From positions 1 through 7,400 of the forward strand of contig JAKBRR010000076.1 in assembly GCA_021845325.1 (NCBI GenBank): a stretch of DNA of 7,400 nt. Direction: 5' to 3'. The notes beneath the pieces were generated by a model. The model saw only the letters and a list, made by a program, of their open reading frames with translations, was not told where the DNA came from and searched no databases. Numbering within the stretch: position 1 is the stretch's first letter; each line of letters opens with the position of its first letter. Shown here one piece after another: positions 1 to 7,213 of the stretch. This DNA comes from Thermoplasmata archaeon. Lineage in GTDB: Archaea > Thermoplasmatota > Thermoplasmata > Thermoplasmatales > Thermoplasmataceae. The translations under genes were made by a program, and so were the position numbers.

Positions 1-1
1 A

Positions 2-1072
2 GCTCCCAGTTTGGCTTTTTATGACAGGCCGGGACTGGTAGTAAATATGGATGGTAATTCAATCAATATTACCATACCCTATGTTTACCTGCTAGAAAGT
101 GGAATCCCATTCGTAGGACTATGGAACCAATCCAGCTGGAAAATGACTGAAAACGGGAAACTTAACAGAACTTATACTTCATCAGTAGAATTTACCCCGC
201 GCATCGATCTTATTTTGACAGAACTTAAGCTGATGTACACGAATGACGGAGGGTTCCCGAAAGGTTTGAACTCAACAATTCTTATAGGAACAAATATTTC
301 ATTCAACCAGCCCCTCTATAATATAATTATGGAATACAATATTTATCTGCAAAATTTACTGGTGAACCTCTCTTCAAACTTAAGCAATCCGATTCTTCAA
401 AATCTCAGTGGTCTATTCAACGCACACAACCATAATATATATCAAATTCTCCAGAAATTGAGTTTTAATGGACTTATCTACGCTAATATAACACAAACTA
501 ATTCTGATTTTTCCACTGGCACTGGAATATCCTCTTCCGGTACTGAAATCCAGATAAATTCCACAGATTCATTAAAAGTAAGTTTCACTATCAATTTTGC
601 AACACAGACCGAGGGAAATTCAACGCTCTTCATGTTTCAGAGAAGTTTTATTCACGGGGGTTATGGTGAAAGGAATATTGAACGTGATGATAAATCGGTC
701 GATAGGGGAAGCAAAATAATGACCGGTTACGGGGTGAACCTTTCCAGCGATTTCCCGGTTCTTTATCTGTGGGGAAGTCAGTTTACCGCCAACAGTAATA
801 ATTACAATTTGTCATCTTACCTCTCGGCGAACGGAAAAAACGTTGATACAGTTTATTCTTTCGCTCTACCAAACGGAACCAGAACATTCTATGAGGATCC
901 ATATCTTGTTTTTCCAGATGGTAACGTTGAGAGCGATCTTACAGTAACAAACATTGGTGCCACTGCAATAAACCTGATCCTGAACAATTTCGAATACTTC
1001 GCCGGGGGAATATTTATGGGGCTTCTCTTCATCGGGGGAGGCTACAGTTACTACAGAAGCAAAAGAAAGTAG
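2..1072 (+). CDS. C-terminal part of a membrane-anchored, N-glycosylation-rich extracellular protein (5' end outside window)
   Basis: The reading frame is open from the first bases of the window, so the TTG at 11 is probably not a start and the gene begins upstream. I do not recognise the family. About 330 residues are rich in Asn, Ser, Thr and aromatic residues. They carry 14 N-X-S/T sequons (for example NIT, NQS, NRT, NGT) and no cysteine. Near the end lies one hydrophobic Gly-rich helix (FAGGIFMGLLFIGGGYSYY, bases about 998-1054), followed by the basic tail RSKRK and a TAG stop. This fits a type I topology: a large ectodomain outside the cell, a single C-terminal anchor and a short cytoplasmic tail. 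Such glycosylated, cysteine-free surface proteins are common in acidophilic wall-less archaea. Function is unknown; a secreted hydrolase, adhesin or cell-coat component are all possible, and any catalytic domain could lie in the missing N-terminal part. The gene converges on the regulator gene with a 25-base gap. Confidence 0.8.
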   Translation, partial: APSLAFYDRPGLVVNMDGNSINITIPYVYLLESGIPFVGLWNQSSWKMTENGKLNRTYTSSVEFTPRIDLILTELKLMYTNDGGFPKGLNSTILIGTNISFNQPLYNIIMEYNIYLQNLLVNLSSNLSNPILQNLSGLFNAHNHNIYQILQKLSFNGLIYANITQTNSDFSTGTGISSSGTEIQINSTDSLKVSFTINFATQTEGNSTLFMFQRSFIHGGYGERNIERDDKSVDRGSKIMTGYGVNLSSDFPVLYLWGSQFTANSNNYNLSSYLSANGKNVDTVYSFALPNGTRTFYEDPYLVFPDGNVESDLTVTNIGATAINLILNNFEYFAGGIFMGLLFIGGGYSYYRSKRK

Positions 1073-1102
1073 TACGGGGAAATAACTGTTTTATCTACTA
1101 CT
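1068..1102. repeat. Inverted repeat spanning both convergent stop codons
   Basis: AGTAGTA at 1068-1074 is the exact reverse complement of TACTACT at 1096-1102, with a 21-base loop. The left arm contains the TAG stop of the surface protein gene (1070-1072). The right arm contains the stop of the regulator gene (1098-1100 on the minus strand), and a second in-frame TAG follows at 1095-1097. Seven AT-rich pairs with a long loop would make only a weak hairpin. It could assist termination in both directions, or be a by-product of two TAG stops with similar flanks. Confidence 0.4.
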
Positions 1103-1598
1103 CAGAGTCAAGGAAATCAATAAGGCTTTCAGCCAGTTCATTCAGGAATGATGTTTTTACCTTTTTAATTGTATTTTTTATTAAATCTGGCGATACGATA
1201 TATATCTCAGAATCATCCAATCTGAGAATCATATCATCAATAAGGGCTTTTACTGTCATATCAAATTCTTCCTGATTAAGCCGCACCTTCTTTCTAAGTT
1301 GTTCCTCTTCTTCATGGGAGGTTCGCAGAAGTCGGAATATAATGTCTCTGGATTTCTTATTTCTCATGTGATATGCTATTTTATTTTCAAGTGCAGAGGT
1401 GTTTTCAGAAACAAAATATCTCTTGTACCTCCCATCTCTTTTTGATGAAATCTTTCCATTCTTTTCAAGCTGGTATAAATGATACTCAAGCTGACCAACG
1501 GCCATTTCCGTCTCTCTCTGAATTGCTCTGAAATGTAATCCAGGATTTCTGGATAACAGAGCGATTAGTTTTTCCCGCTGGTCTTCTTTATTATCCAC
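1098..1598 (-). CDS. Transcriptional regulator with two winged-helix domains (archaeal COG3398-like)
   Basis: This 166-residue protein is predicted to be a cytoplasmic DNA-binding regulator. Residues about 9-63 form a clear winged helix-turn-helix. It contains the pattern NPGLHFRAIQRE, a recognition helix around AVGQLEYHLYQLEKNG (33-48) and a basic wing ending DGRYKRYF (55-62). This is the pattern of archaeal MarR/ArsR-like regulators of the two-HTH type. A second, weaker winged-helix unit covers about 83-136 and is interrupted by an acidic stretch (EEEE, 96-99). A C-terminal amphipathic helix (about 137-164) may mediate dimerisation. There are no cysteines and no obvious ligand or metal site. 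The start is GTG at 1598, chosen because a GAGG ribosome binding site precedes it by 6 bases. The gene lies 8 bases after the small membrane protein gene, in the same operon, and probably acts with it. Targets and effector are unknown. Confidence 0.88.
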   Translation of the reverse strand: MDNKEDQREKLIALLSRNPGLHFRAIQRETEMAVGQLEYHLYQLEKNGKISSKRDGRYKRYFVSENTSALENKIAYHMRNKKSRDIIFRLLRTSHEEEEQLRKKVRLNQEEFDMTVKALIDDMILRLDDSEIYIVSPDLIKNTIKKVKTSFLNELAESLIDFLDSE

Positions 1599-1603
1599 AG
1601 AAA

Positions 1604-1609
1604 TCCTCA
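1604..1609 (-). promoter_or_regulatory. Shine-Dalgarno site overlapping the upstream stop codon
   Basis: On the minus strand the sequence reads TGAGGATTTCTGTG. TGA (1609-1607) is the stop of the membrane protein gene. GAGG (1608-1605) pairs with the anti-Shine-Dalgarno core, with 6 bases before the GTG start at 1598. The arrangement supports the GTG start and suggests that translation of the regulator is coupled to that of the membrane protein. Confidence 0.7.
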
Positions 1610-1873
1610 GTTTGCTTTCAATACCCCTATATAAAACAAAATCATGACAAGGAGAAGTGCTATTTCCGGTGTGATCATGGAACCAAGATAATCAGGGCCG
1701 ATGTTAAATGCAGGCAATACGGATAGTAAGGTTGAAACAAAAATTATGAAAAAAGAGAGCAGCATGTATTTGAATATCCTGACACCTTTTTTAACGGCCA
1801 GAGACGAAACTAAAATAAGGAATAATGATAGAACGAGATTTATTCCCTCTATGAGCAAAAGATCATATGACAT
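1607..1873 (-). CDS. Small three-helix membrane protein, partner of the winged-helix regulator
   Basis: This 88-residue integral membrane protein has three predicted transmembrane helices, at about 5-26, 34-54 and 66-85. A basic loop (VKKGVRIFK, about 27-35) joins helices 1 and 2, and a short loop (NIGPDYLGS) joins helices 2 and 3. By the positive-inside rule the first loop is cytoplasmic, which places the N-terminus outside and the C-terminus inside. No catalytic or metal-binding residues stand out. The architecture resembles the short three-helix proteins of unknown function found beside HTH regulators in haloarchaea (the DUF7521 type), but I cannot confirm homology. ATG at 1873 is supported by a TATA-like box with its centre about 26 bases upstream, giving a leaderless transcript. 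The gene is first in a two-gene operon with the winged-helix regulator. A sensor or regulator-sequestering role is an inference from that context only. Confidence 0.82.
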   Translation of the reverse strand: MSYDLLLIEGINLVLSLFLILVSSLAVKKGVRIFKYMLLSFFIIFVSTLLSVLPAFNIGPDYLGSMITPEIALLLVMILFYIGVLKAN

Positions 1874-1894
1874 ATTGATAGATTAATCAAGGGC

Positions 1895-1909
1895 AAATAA
1901 TAGTTTTCC
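1895..1909 (-). promoter_or_regulatory. BRE plus TATA box for the membrane protein/regulator operon
   Basis: On the minus strand GGAAAA (1909-1904) fits the archaeal BRE pattern RNWAAW. It is followed by the TATA-like TATTATTT (1902-1895). The box centre is about 26 bases from the A of the ATG at 1873, so transcription should begin at or next to the start codon and give a leaderless mRNA. Confidence 0.65.
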
Positions 1910-1930
1910 TCATTTAATTTGATTCCCAAT

Positions 1931-1950
1931 ATAAAACATGGAAAAATAAG
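1931..1950 (-). terminator. Possible T-tract terminator after the helicase gene
   Basis: Immediately after the TAG stop of the helicase gene, the minus strand has a T5 run (about 1946-1942) and a T4 run (about 1937-1934) with no hairpin. Archaeal RNA polymerase can terminate on short oligo-T tracts without a hairpin. The tracts lie just before the promoter of the next gene on the same strand, which fits separate transcription units. The evidence is weak, because T-runs are common in sequence of this composition. Confidence 0.35.
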
Positions 1951-4900
1951 CTAAAATTCTGTGGAATATCCCAGTATGCTCAGTTCCCTCTTGAGTTCAT
2001 CCTTTTTAATGTCGTTGCCTATGACGCTCTTGATTTCATATTTCCTTCCAACCTTCCTGAACACCACTGAACCGGACAAATGCATATTTTTCTCTATTAG
2101 AAATGTCTTTGTCCCTCCAAGGTTTGCCTTAATGTAGTCTCTGAAACACAGGTAAAGAAAATCTTTCTGTGAAATTATCCTTATTCTTTCTGAGCCATTG
2201 GTTTTACCCTCCCCTGGTGAATCTAAAAAGTAATAGGGTTCTCTATTGTCTTTCATGAAAACCTTCTTCAATTTTCCTGATGCCAGCATCTGCTGGATTT
2301 CAACATTGTAGATATTCAGATCAGGGTCATGTGTCACATCTTCATAAATTGCAGTGGAGATATAACCCAGTGCTTTTAGCACTTCTAATATTATAATTCG
2401 AACACTTTCCTCTTTCTCATACCTCTCCAGAATAAATCGCAAATTTCCATCGTGGTCTCTGGCTACAATGCATTTTGAAAGAAGTTCCTTTACAGATGCT
2501 TTCACATGCGAAATTTCGACCCCTGTCAACAGGCTAATTTCCTTCTCATCTGCAGGGTCCTCCATTATTACCTTTAGGATTTTCTGTATTGCTGGATCAA
2601 TTGGGGCTTTTCTGATTGTTCTGTAGATAGAAATAGTTTCTGGTGTAGCCTTCGCCATAACAGAAAATGGACCGTTAAAATTGAAGATCAGGTTAGAAAC
2701 ATAATAACTATCCAGGTCATTTTCCTTTACTCCATGATAATGTGCTTCTATGGGGTCTCTGAATCCCAGGCGTCTGTTGTTAATTCTCTCGAGAACGCTT
2801 CCATTAACTTCCCTGTATGAAGAATAATTTCTCAGTGCCACATCTATAAGGTCGCTGGAAATCATATCAATGAACTGCCCCTTCCCTAAAATTGCTGTCT
2901 TTCCTGAAAAAGAGAAACCATTCCTGGCAAATTGATCCCTCAGGTTTTCCGGATAGTCCAGTATGATTATATCATCAACATTGCTGCGATTTCCGAAATC
3001 TATTAGAGAAACTAAAAATTCAGAAGCAGAGCCGGCATCTTCTATGACAAGGGACTCAATCCACAGAGCTGTTCTGGTTATCTGCATGGTCATGGACGCA
3101 GACAGTGAACCATCAGCATAGAAAAGACCGTTTATTCCGGAATCTTCCACGTACTGTTTTCCTGTATATATGGTTATAAGATCATTTGCACCCACTATGA
3201 TATCCCGCCTGGGCTGAGGAGTCTCTTCTCCATAATATATTGAACCACCGTAATAGAGAGATTTTATTCCATTGAAATCCTCATGAGTAAGCTCGATCCA
3301 GAAGAATTGCGAAAGTTCCCTCATTGATACAGGTCCAAACATTGAAACTATCTTATCTATAGCTTTCTTTCTTGTAGGTTCTTCCCCATGAGAAAGAGCG
3401 AAATAGAGACCATCACTGTTTCCCACTTCAATGAGAAATTCAAGACTCCTCATATTTTCCTTTATTATTGAAATATCTTCGCCTAAAGCAGATGCAATCC
3501 CAGAAACAGATGCCTTTCCATACTTGAGGAATTCTAAAATTTTGACCTCAGTTTCCGTAAGTGTTCGCCTTCTCAAAACTCTGAGCACGGAGGCAAATTC
3601 CGGGGTTATATAGGTTTGTCTGTGTCTGAAATATCTTCCGAAAATTATATTTCCAGATTCCAGCATTGACTGGATCTGATTCTCATTGAAGGACCTGGCA
3701 CGGGCTCGAACCCATGAGGAATCTATAAAAAACCCGTAATTTTTCATATATTGCTCAAGATTGTCAACAGGTGCCGAAAGGTTGGCAATTCTATTTTTTT
3801 CCGGATTTTTCTCCGTAAAATTCAAAAGAGATGCCATATCTTCCTTTGAAATATATTGCTCTGCAAAAACTGGAGTTATATAATCTCTAAGAAAAATTCC
3901 TTCATTAACCAGAGCATCCAGTTCACTTCTTAACAGCGATTGATCGAAGGGCAGCTTTACGCTAATTTCATCATATGTCATTGGCCCCATGGTTCCAACG
4001 AATTCTTTAAGCAGATCTCTTATGGTATAACTGCCCTTTGCAATCTGCGCTCTTTTTGCATATACCTGTCCGCCGTTCTTTAGCTTCTTCTGGATACGGT
4101 ACGAAGATTCCAGATTAAGGAGGATACCTCTTACTCTGTCCTCCGGTAACCCCGATTGGTCTTTTATTTCCTTAAAGGTAGTATTATTGCATAGATCAAA
4201 AATGTCATCTTCTTCTGGATTCGAAGGTCTCCTGGAACTGAAAAGTTCCTCGAAAAGATGAAATTTCTCTGGTGTTGTCCAGAATGTGCTTCTGATGTGT
4301 ATTGAAACAATCCTGTTTTCATTAAGAGCATCTTCACTATACTTCAGAGAATCAGGATTTCCGTAAGGGTAGGGTGAATTGAATCTGTTCCTCAATATGT
4401 CAAAATAAGGAAAATAATTTATAAATTTAAGAAAGTCTTCATAACTTGATATTTTTGGAACCTTTGAAGCAAAATAGTTTTCAACAAGTCTGGGGTCTTT
4501 AATAATAAAATCTTTTCTTTCATTACTGTAGATTTTGTCCACGATTCTTGATTGTAATTCCCGGAGCAATCTTGCCCGGTCCTCCATCATAACGATGTCT
4601 GATACTCCTGCAAGGATGAGAGATAGTGAGAAAGGACTTGATTCACTTGAATAATCATTTATACGGTACCTGCTTTTTTCTATAACATCAGAAACATACT
4701 TCTTTGCCAGCGGTACATCCATCATATCGTTCATAATCTCTCTAAATGTTTCTGTAATAACAGGAAACCCGGGAATATCCTGGAGAGCGCGTAATACCTT
4801 TTCACTTCTCAGTTGCTGCCTGACAACTGATATTTCATGCCCTTTATAACGCCTTAAAACCATCATGGATCTCGATGCGCAATGCCTGAATCTCTGTTTG

Positions 4901-7095
4901 AAAACTTCAGTATTGGAAACCGACCTCTTTACAAGGTCCTCAAAATTATTGGAATTTATCATGGAAGGTATATGTTTAAGATCAATTTTCTGCTCGTATG
5001 ACAGCATAAAGCCGTCATCGGTCACAGTTATTCTGGTGTTAATTCCATATTTGACGGATATGGCCATTGCATAAGCTCTTGAAAGTGCGTCATTAACTCT
5101 TCTTCCCAGGGGTATGAGGAATACGGCACTGTACAAACCATTTTCAAAATTTCCCTCTACCAGAAGAAAATCGTCAGTGGGCAAACCGAATTTCTGCTGG
5201 CTCCGAATATATGAAAGAATGCTTCTGGAACCATTCCTGTCCACTCTATAGTTATCCTCAAGATATTTTCTTGCTGATGCCTCATCATTAAGCATTCCCG
5301 TAACATCCTTCCTGAATTTTCCTATGAGTGTTCCAAGATCATAGCTCCTGGGAAGCATCTCTCCTGTCCATGATGGAATGGTGGGTTTAATTCCGGTCGC
5401 GTCCCTTACAATGATCCTGTTTCCCCTGGCTCTAAGGAAGGAATAGGTCCTGGCGCCAAGGACAAAAATATCTCCGGGTTTCATCCTTTCAACGAATTTA
5501 TCGCTGAGTTGCCCCAGATTCCTCCCGGTCTGGTCCACTACCTTATAATCTGCCTCATCTGGAATTGTTCCAATGTTCATGAAATAGATCATTCTTGTAC
5601 TCTTCTTTTTTCCAAAAACACGGGAATCTTCATCAAGCCATATTTTGGAGTATATTGTGCTGTCTGCTACCCTTCCCGAAAGATAGTGGAGGACATCCAT
5701 GTAATCCTCCATTGTAAGTTCTCTGTAGGGATATGCTGATCTAATGAGGTCATAAGCCTCGTCTATGCCCCAGGTCTTTTCAAGGCTGATTCCAATAATT
5801 GCCTGAGAAAGCACATCCAGGGCATTCTCCGGCACCTTTACCTTATCTATTTCCTTTTCATAGGCTGCTCTTGTAAGAACAGCACACTCAACCAGATCAT
5901 CCAGATTGAATACGACAAACCTGCCCATGCTCAGTTCCCTTATGGAATGCCCTGACCTTCCAATTCTCTGAAGACCTTTGGATACAGATTTCGGACTTCC
6001 GATCTGAACTACCAGATCTATGCTGCCGATATCTATCCCAAGCTCCAGTGAGGTTGAGGAAATAACACATTTGAGCTCACCGCGTTTGAGTCTCTCCTCA
6101 ACGTCAAGTCTGGTTTCCTTGCCAAGAGATGAATGGTGAGCCTCAATATTCTCTATCCCTCTGGCCTTGAGCCGAACAGCAACATGTTCTGTACCGCTTC
6201 TTGTATTTGTGAAAATAAGTGTTGTCTTATGCTCTTCTATGAGCTTTGCAAGAATATCATACATCCTCTCATTTGCAACTTCGGGGTTAGAGAGTGTAAG
6301 ATCATCAACAGGGGTGATGGTGGTTAAATCCAGGTCCCGTTTTATGTCCACATCCACTATATTGCATGGACGTGGTTTCCCTTTCTCCATTCCGCAAAGG
6401 AAATTGGCTATTACATCCAGAGGTGCCTGTGTAGCGGACAATCCTATCCTGACAAGGTTTGGTGATAGAAGCTGGAGTCTCTCAAGATTCAATGTGAGAA
6501 GCGTCCCTCTTTTTGAGGAAGAAACTTCATGAATCTCGTCTATAATTACATATTTGACTGTTGAAAATTTCTCCCGGAACTTTGGGGCAGACAGAGAAAG
6601 AGAAAGAGATTCCGGTGTTGTGATCAATATTTGGGGTGGTTTTCTGAGCATTTTTTGTCTATCGTTCTGGGTAGTATCACCTGATCTAACGCCAACTCTT
6701 ATTTTTGAAAGTGAAACACCATCCTTTTCAGCCATCTCATATATTTCCTGAAGTGGCTGTTTCAGATTTCTGTCAATATCATTGGCCAGAGCCTTCAAAG
6801 GGCTAACATACAGGCAATAGATATTATCCTGCAACTGTCCGGATCTGGCAAGACCAAAGAGCTCGTTTATGATGGCCAGAAATCCTGTCAGCGTTTTTCC
6901 AGTACCTGTAGGACTGGATACAAGAACATTTTCCTTCGCGTGAATCAGGGGAATGACCCTCCTCTGAGGCTCAGTTAGATCCGAATATTTAGAATTGAAC
7001 CACTCAGCGATAATTGGATCAAGGAAAGGAAGAATCCTCTCTACTCCTGCAGAATCTAGATCATTTTCTATCGTTTTAATCTTATAAGAAGACAA
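1951..7095 (-). CDS. lhr: Lhr-type superfamily 2 ATP-dependent helicase with a long winged-helix C-terminal extension
   Basis: Predicted 3'-to-5' DNA or DNA:RNA helicase of the Lhr family, acting in repair or recombination. The core motifs are all intact: Q44 (Q-motif-like), SPTGTGKT 61-68, YVSPLKALAND 97-107, TTPESL 159-164, DEIH 186-189, SAT 220-222, IFTNTRS 294-300, HHSSLGKE 320-327, STSLELGIDIG 347-357 and QRIGRSGH 376-383. Residues about 440-600 form the Lhr winged helix, with PSWTGE 574-579; W576 matches the DNA-stacking Trp of bacterial Lhr. The Lhr core domain 4 follows, ending at MEDRARLLREL 837-847. About 860 more residues follow. They contain winged-helix-like units near 963-1015, 1023-1080, 1110-1170, 1178-1232, 1240-1310, 1498-1560 and 1562-1625. 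VLRVLRRRTL (1170-1179) resembles the bacterial Lhr C-terminal region. At 1714 residues it is about twice the size of core-only archaeal Lhr proteins. TTG at 7095 is the only usual start codon ahead of the Q motif, but it has no Shine-Dalgarno and is doubtful. Confidence 0.95.
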   Translation of the reverse strand: MSSYKIKTIENDLDSAGVERILPFLDPIIAEWFNSKYSDLTEPQRRVIPLIHAKENVLVSSPTGTGKTLTGFLAIINELFGLARSGQLQDNIYCLYVSPLKALANDIDRNLKQPLQEIYEMAEKDGVSLSKIRVGVRSGDTTQNDRQKMLRKPPQILITTPESLSLSLSAPKFREKFSTVKYVIIDEIHEVSSSKRGTLLTLNLERLQLLSPNLVRIGLSATQAPLDVIANFLCGMEKGKPRPCNIVDVDIKRDLDLTTITPVDDLTLSNPEVANERMYDILAKLIEEHKTTLIFTNTRSGTEHVAVRLKARGIENIEAHHSSLGKETRLDVEERLKRGELKCVISSTSLELGIDIGSIDLVVQIGSPKSVSKGLQRIGRSGHSIRELSMGRFVVFNLDDLVECAVLTRAAYEKEIDKVKVPENALDVLSQAIIGISLEKTWGIDEAYDLIRSAYPYRELTMEDYMDVLHYLSGRVADSTIYSKIWLDEDSRVFGKKKSTRMIYFMNIGTIPDEADYKVVDQTGRNLGQLSDKFVERMKPGDIFVLGARTYSFLRARGNRIIVRDATGIKPTIPSWTGEMLPRSYDLGTLIGKFRKDVTGMLNDEASARKYLEDNYRVDRNGSRSILSYIRSQQKFGLPTDDFLLVEGNFENGLYSAVFLIPLGRRVNDALSRAYAMAISVKYGINTRITVTDDGFMLSYEQKIDLKHIPSMINSNNFEDLVKRSVSNTEVFKQRFRHCASRSMMVLRRYKGHEISVVRQQLRSEKVLRALQDIPGFPVITETFREIMNDMMDVPLAKKYVSDVIEKSRYRINDYSSESSPFSLSLILAGVSDIVMMEDRARLLRELQSRIVDKIYSNERKDFIIKDPRLVENYFASKVPKISSYEDFLKFINYFPYFDILRNRFNSPYPYGNPDSLKYSEDALNENRIVSIHIRSTFWTTPEKFHLFEELFSSRRPSNPEEDDIFDLCNNTTFKEIKDQSGLPEDRVRGILLNLESSYRIQKKLKNGGQVYAKRAQIAKGSYTIRDLLKEFVGTMGPMTYDEISVKLPFDQSLLRSELDALVNEGIFLRDYITPVFAEQYISKEDMASLLNFTEKNPEKNRIANLSAPVDNLEQYMKNYGFFIDSSWVRARARSFNENQIQSMLESGNIIFGRYFRHRQTYITPEFASVLRVLRRRTLTETEVKILEFLKYGKASVSGIASALGEDISIIKENMRSLEFLIEVGNSDGLYFALSHGEEPTRKKAIDKIVSMFGPVSMRELSQFFWIELTHEDFNGIKSLYYGGSIYYGEETPQPRRDIIVGANDLITIYTGKQYVEDSGINGLFYADGSLSASMTMQITRTALWIESLVIEDAGSASEFLVSLIDFGNRSNVDDIIILDYPENLRDQFARNGFSFSGKTAILGKGQFIDMISSDLIDVALRNYSSYREVNGSVLERINNRRLGFRDPIEAHYHGVKENDLDSYYVSNLIFNFNGPFSVMAKATPETISIYRTIRKAPIDPAIQKILKVIMEDPADEKEISLLTGVEISHVKASVKELLSKCIVARDHDGNLRFILERYEKEESVRIIILEVLKALGYISTAIYEDVTHDPDLNIYNVEIQQMLASGKLKKVFMKDNREPYYFLDSPGEGKTNGSERIRIISQKDFLYLCFRDYIKANLGGTKTFLIEKNMHLSGSVVFRKVGRKYEIKSVIGNDIKKDELKRELSILGYSTEF

Positions 7096-7100
7096 GAATC

Positions 7101-7110
7101 GTATAAATAC
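7101..7110 (-). promoter_or_regulatory. TATA-like element close to the helicase start
   Basis: The minus strand reads GTATTTATAC, a good TATA-like box. Its centre is only about 10 bases before the TTG start at 7095. A start site about 26 bases downstream would fall near 7079-7080, inside the annotated coding region. Either the box is not the main promoter, or translation starts later. Weaker alternatives on this strand are CATTTATTTC (7157-7148) and TATAATTATA (7191-7182). Confidence 0.4.
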
Positions 7111-7181
7111 GTTATTAATGAGAAAAAGTCACAAATCTTATCCTGATGAAATAAATGTGAAAAACCTGCCTGGTGATGCAG

Positions 7182-7191
7182 TATAATTATA
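7182..7191. promoter_or_regulatory. Palindromic TATA-like element in the divergent intergenic region
   Basis: TATAATTATA is a perfect 10-base palindrome in the middle of the 148-base gap between the helicase and radical SAM genes. It reads the same on both strands, so it could position transcription factors in either direction. On the minus strand it would give a start near 7160, leaving a leader of about 65 bases before the helicase TTG. Confidence 0.3.
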
Positions 7192-7193
7192 TG

Positions 7194-7209
7194 ACCTGAC
7201 AATTCAGGT
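7194..7209. promoter_or_regulatory. Inverted repeat, candidate operator upstream of the radical SAM gene
   Basis: ACCTGA (7194-7199) and TCAGGT (7204-7209) are exact reverse complements separated by CAAT. The repeat ends about 5 bases before the TATA-like box of the radical SAM gene and overlaps the edge of the position expected for the BRE. A dimeric regulator bound here could block or recruit TFB. A chance six-base repeat is possible. Confidence 0.35.
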
Positions 7210-7213
7210 GCAC

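Noticed and set aside
11..13. TTG as the start codon of the surface protein gene
   Set aside because: The frame is open upstream to the window edge. The TTG has no binding site or promoter in view, and the protein lacks a signal peptide here, which points to a gene that begins outside the window.
1701..1886. Open frame on the plus strand opposite the small membrane protein gene
   Set aside because: It lies antisense to a gene with a good promoter and clear transmembrane helices, and its translation is of low complexity with no recognisable domain.
3670..3679. QIQ triplet (residues 1140-1142) as a possible AlkZ/YcaQ-type glycosylase QxQ catalytic motif
   Set aside because: It falls in what looks like a winged-helix recognition helix, and the surrounding residues do not match the conserved context of the glycosylase motif. 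A three-residue match is too weak to claim activity.
6592..6612. AGAGAA-type purine-rich short repeat
   Set aside because: It encodes the Leu-Ser-Leu-Ser stretch just after the helicase TTPESL motif, where related helicases also have a Leu/Ser-rich run. There is no frame disruption, so it is ordinary coding sequence.
6133..6751. Several overlapping plus-strand open frames opposite the helicase motor domains
   Set aside because: They are shadows of the helicase coding sequence, which carries all conserved motifs on the minus strand. They have no promoter or domain support.
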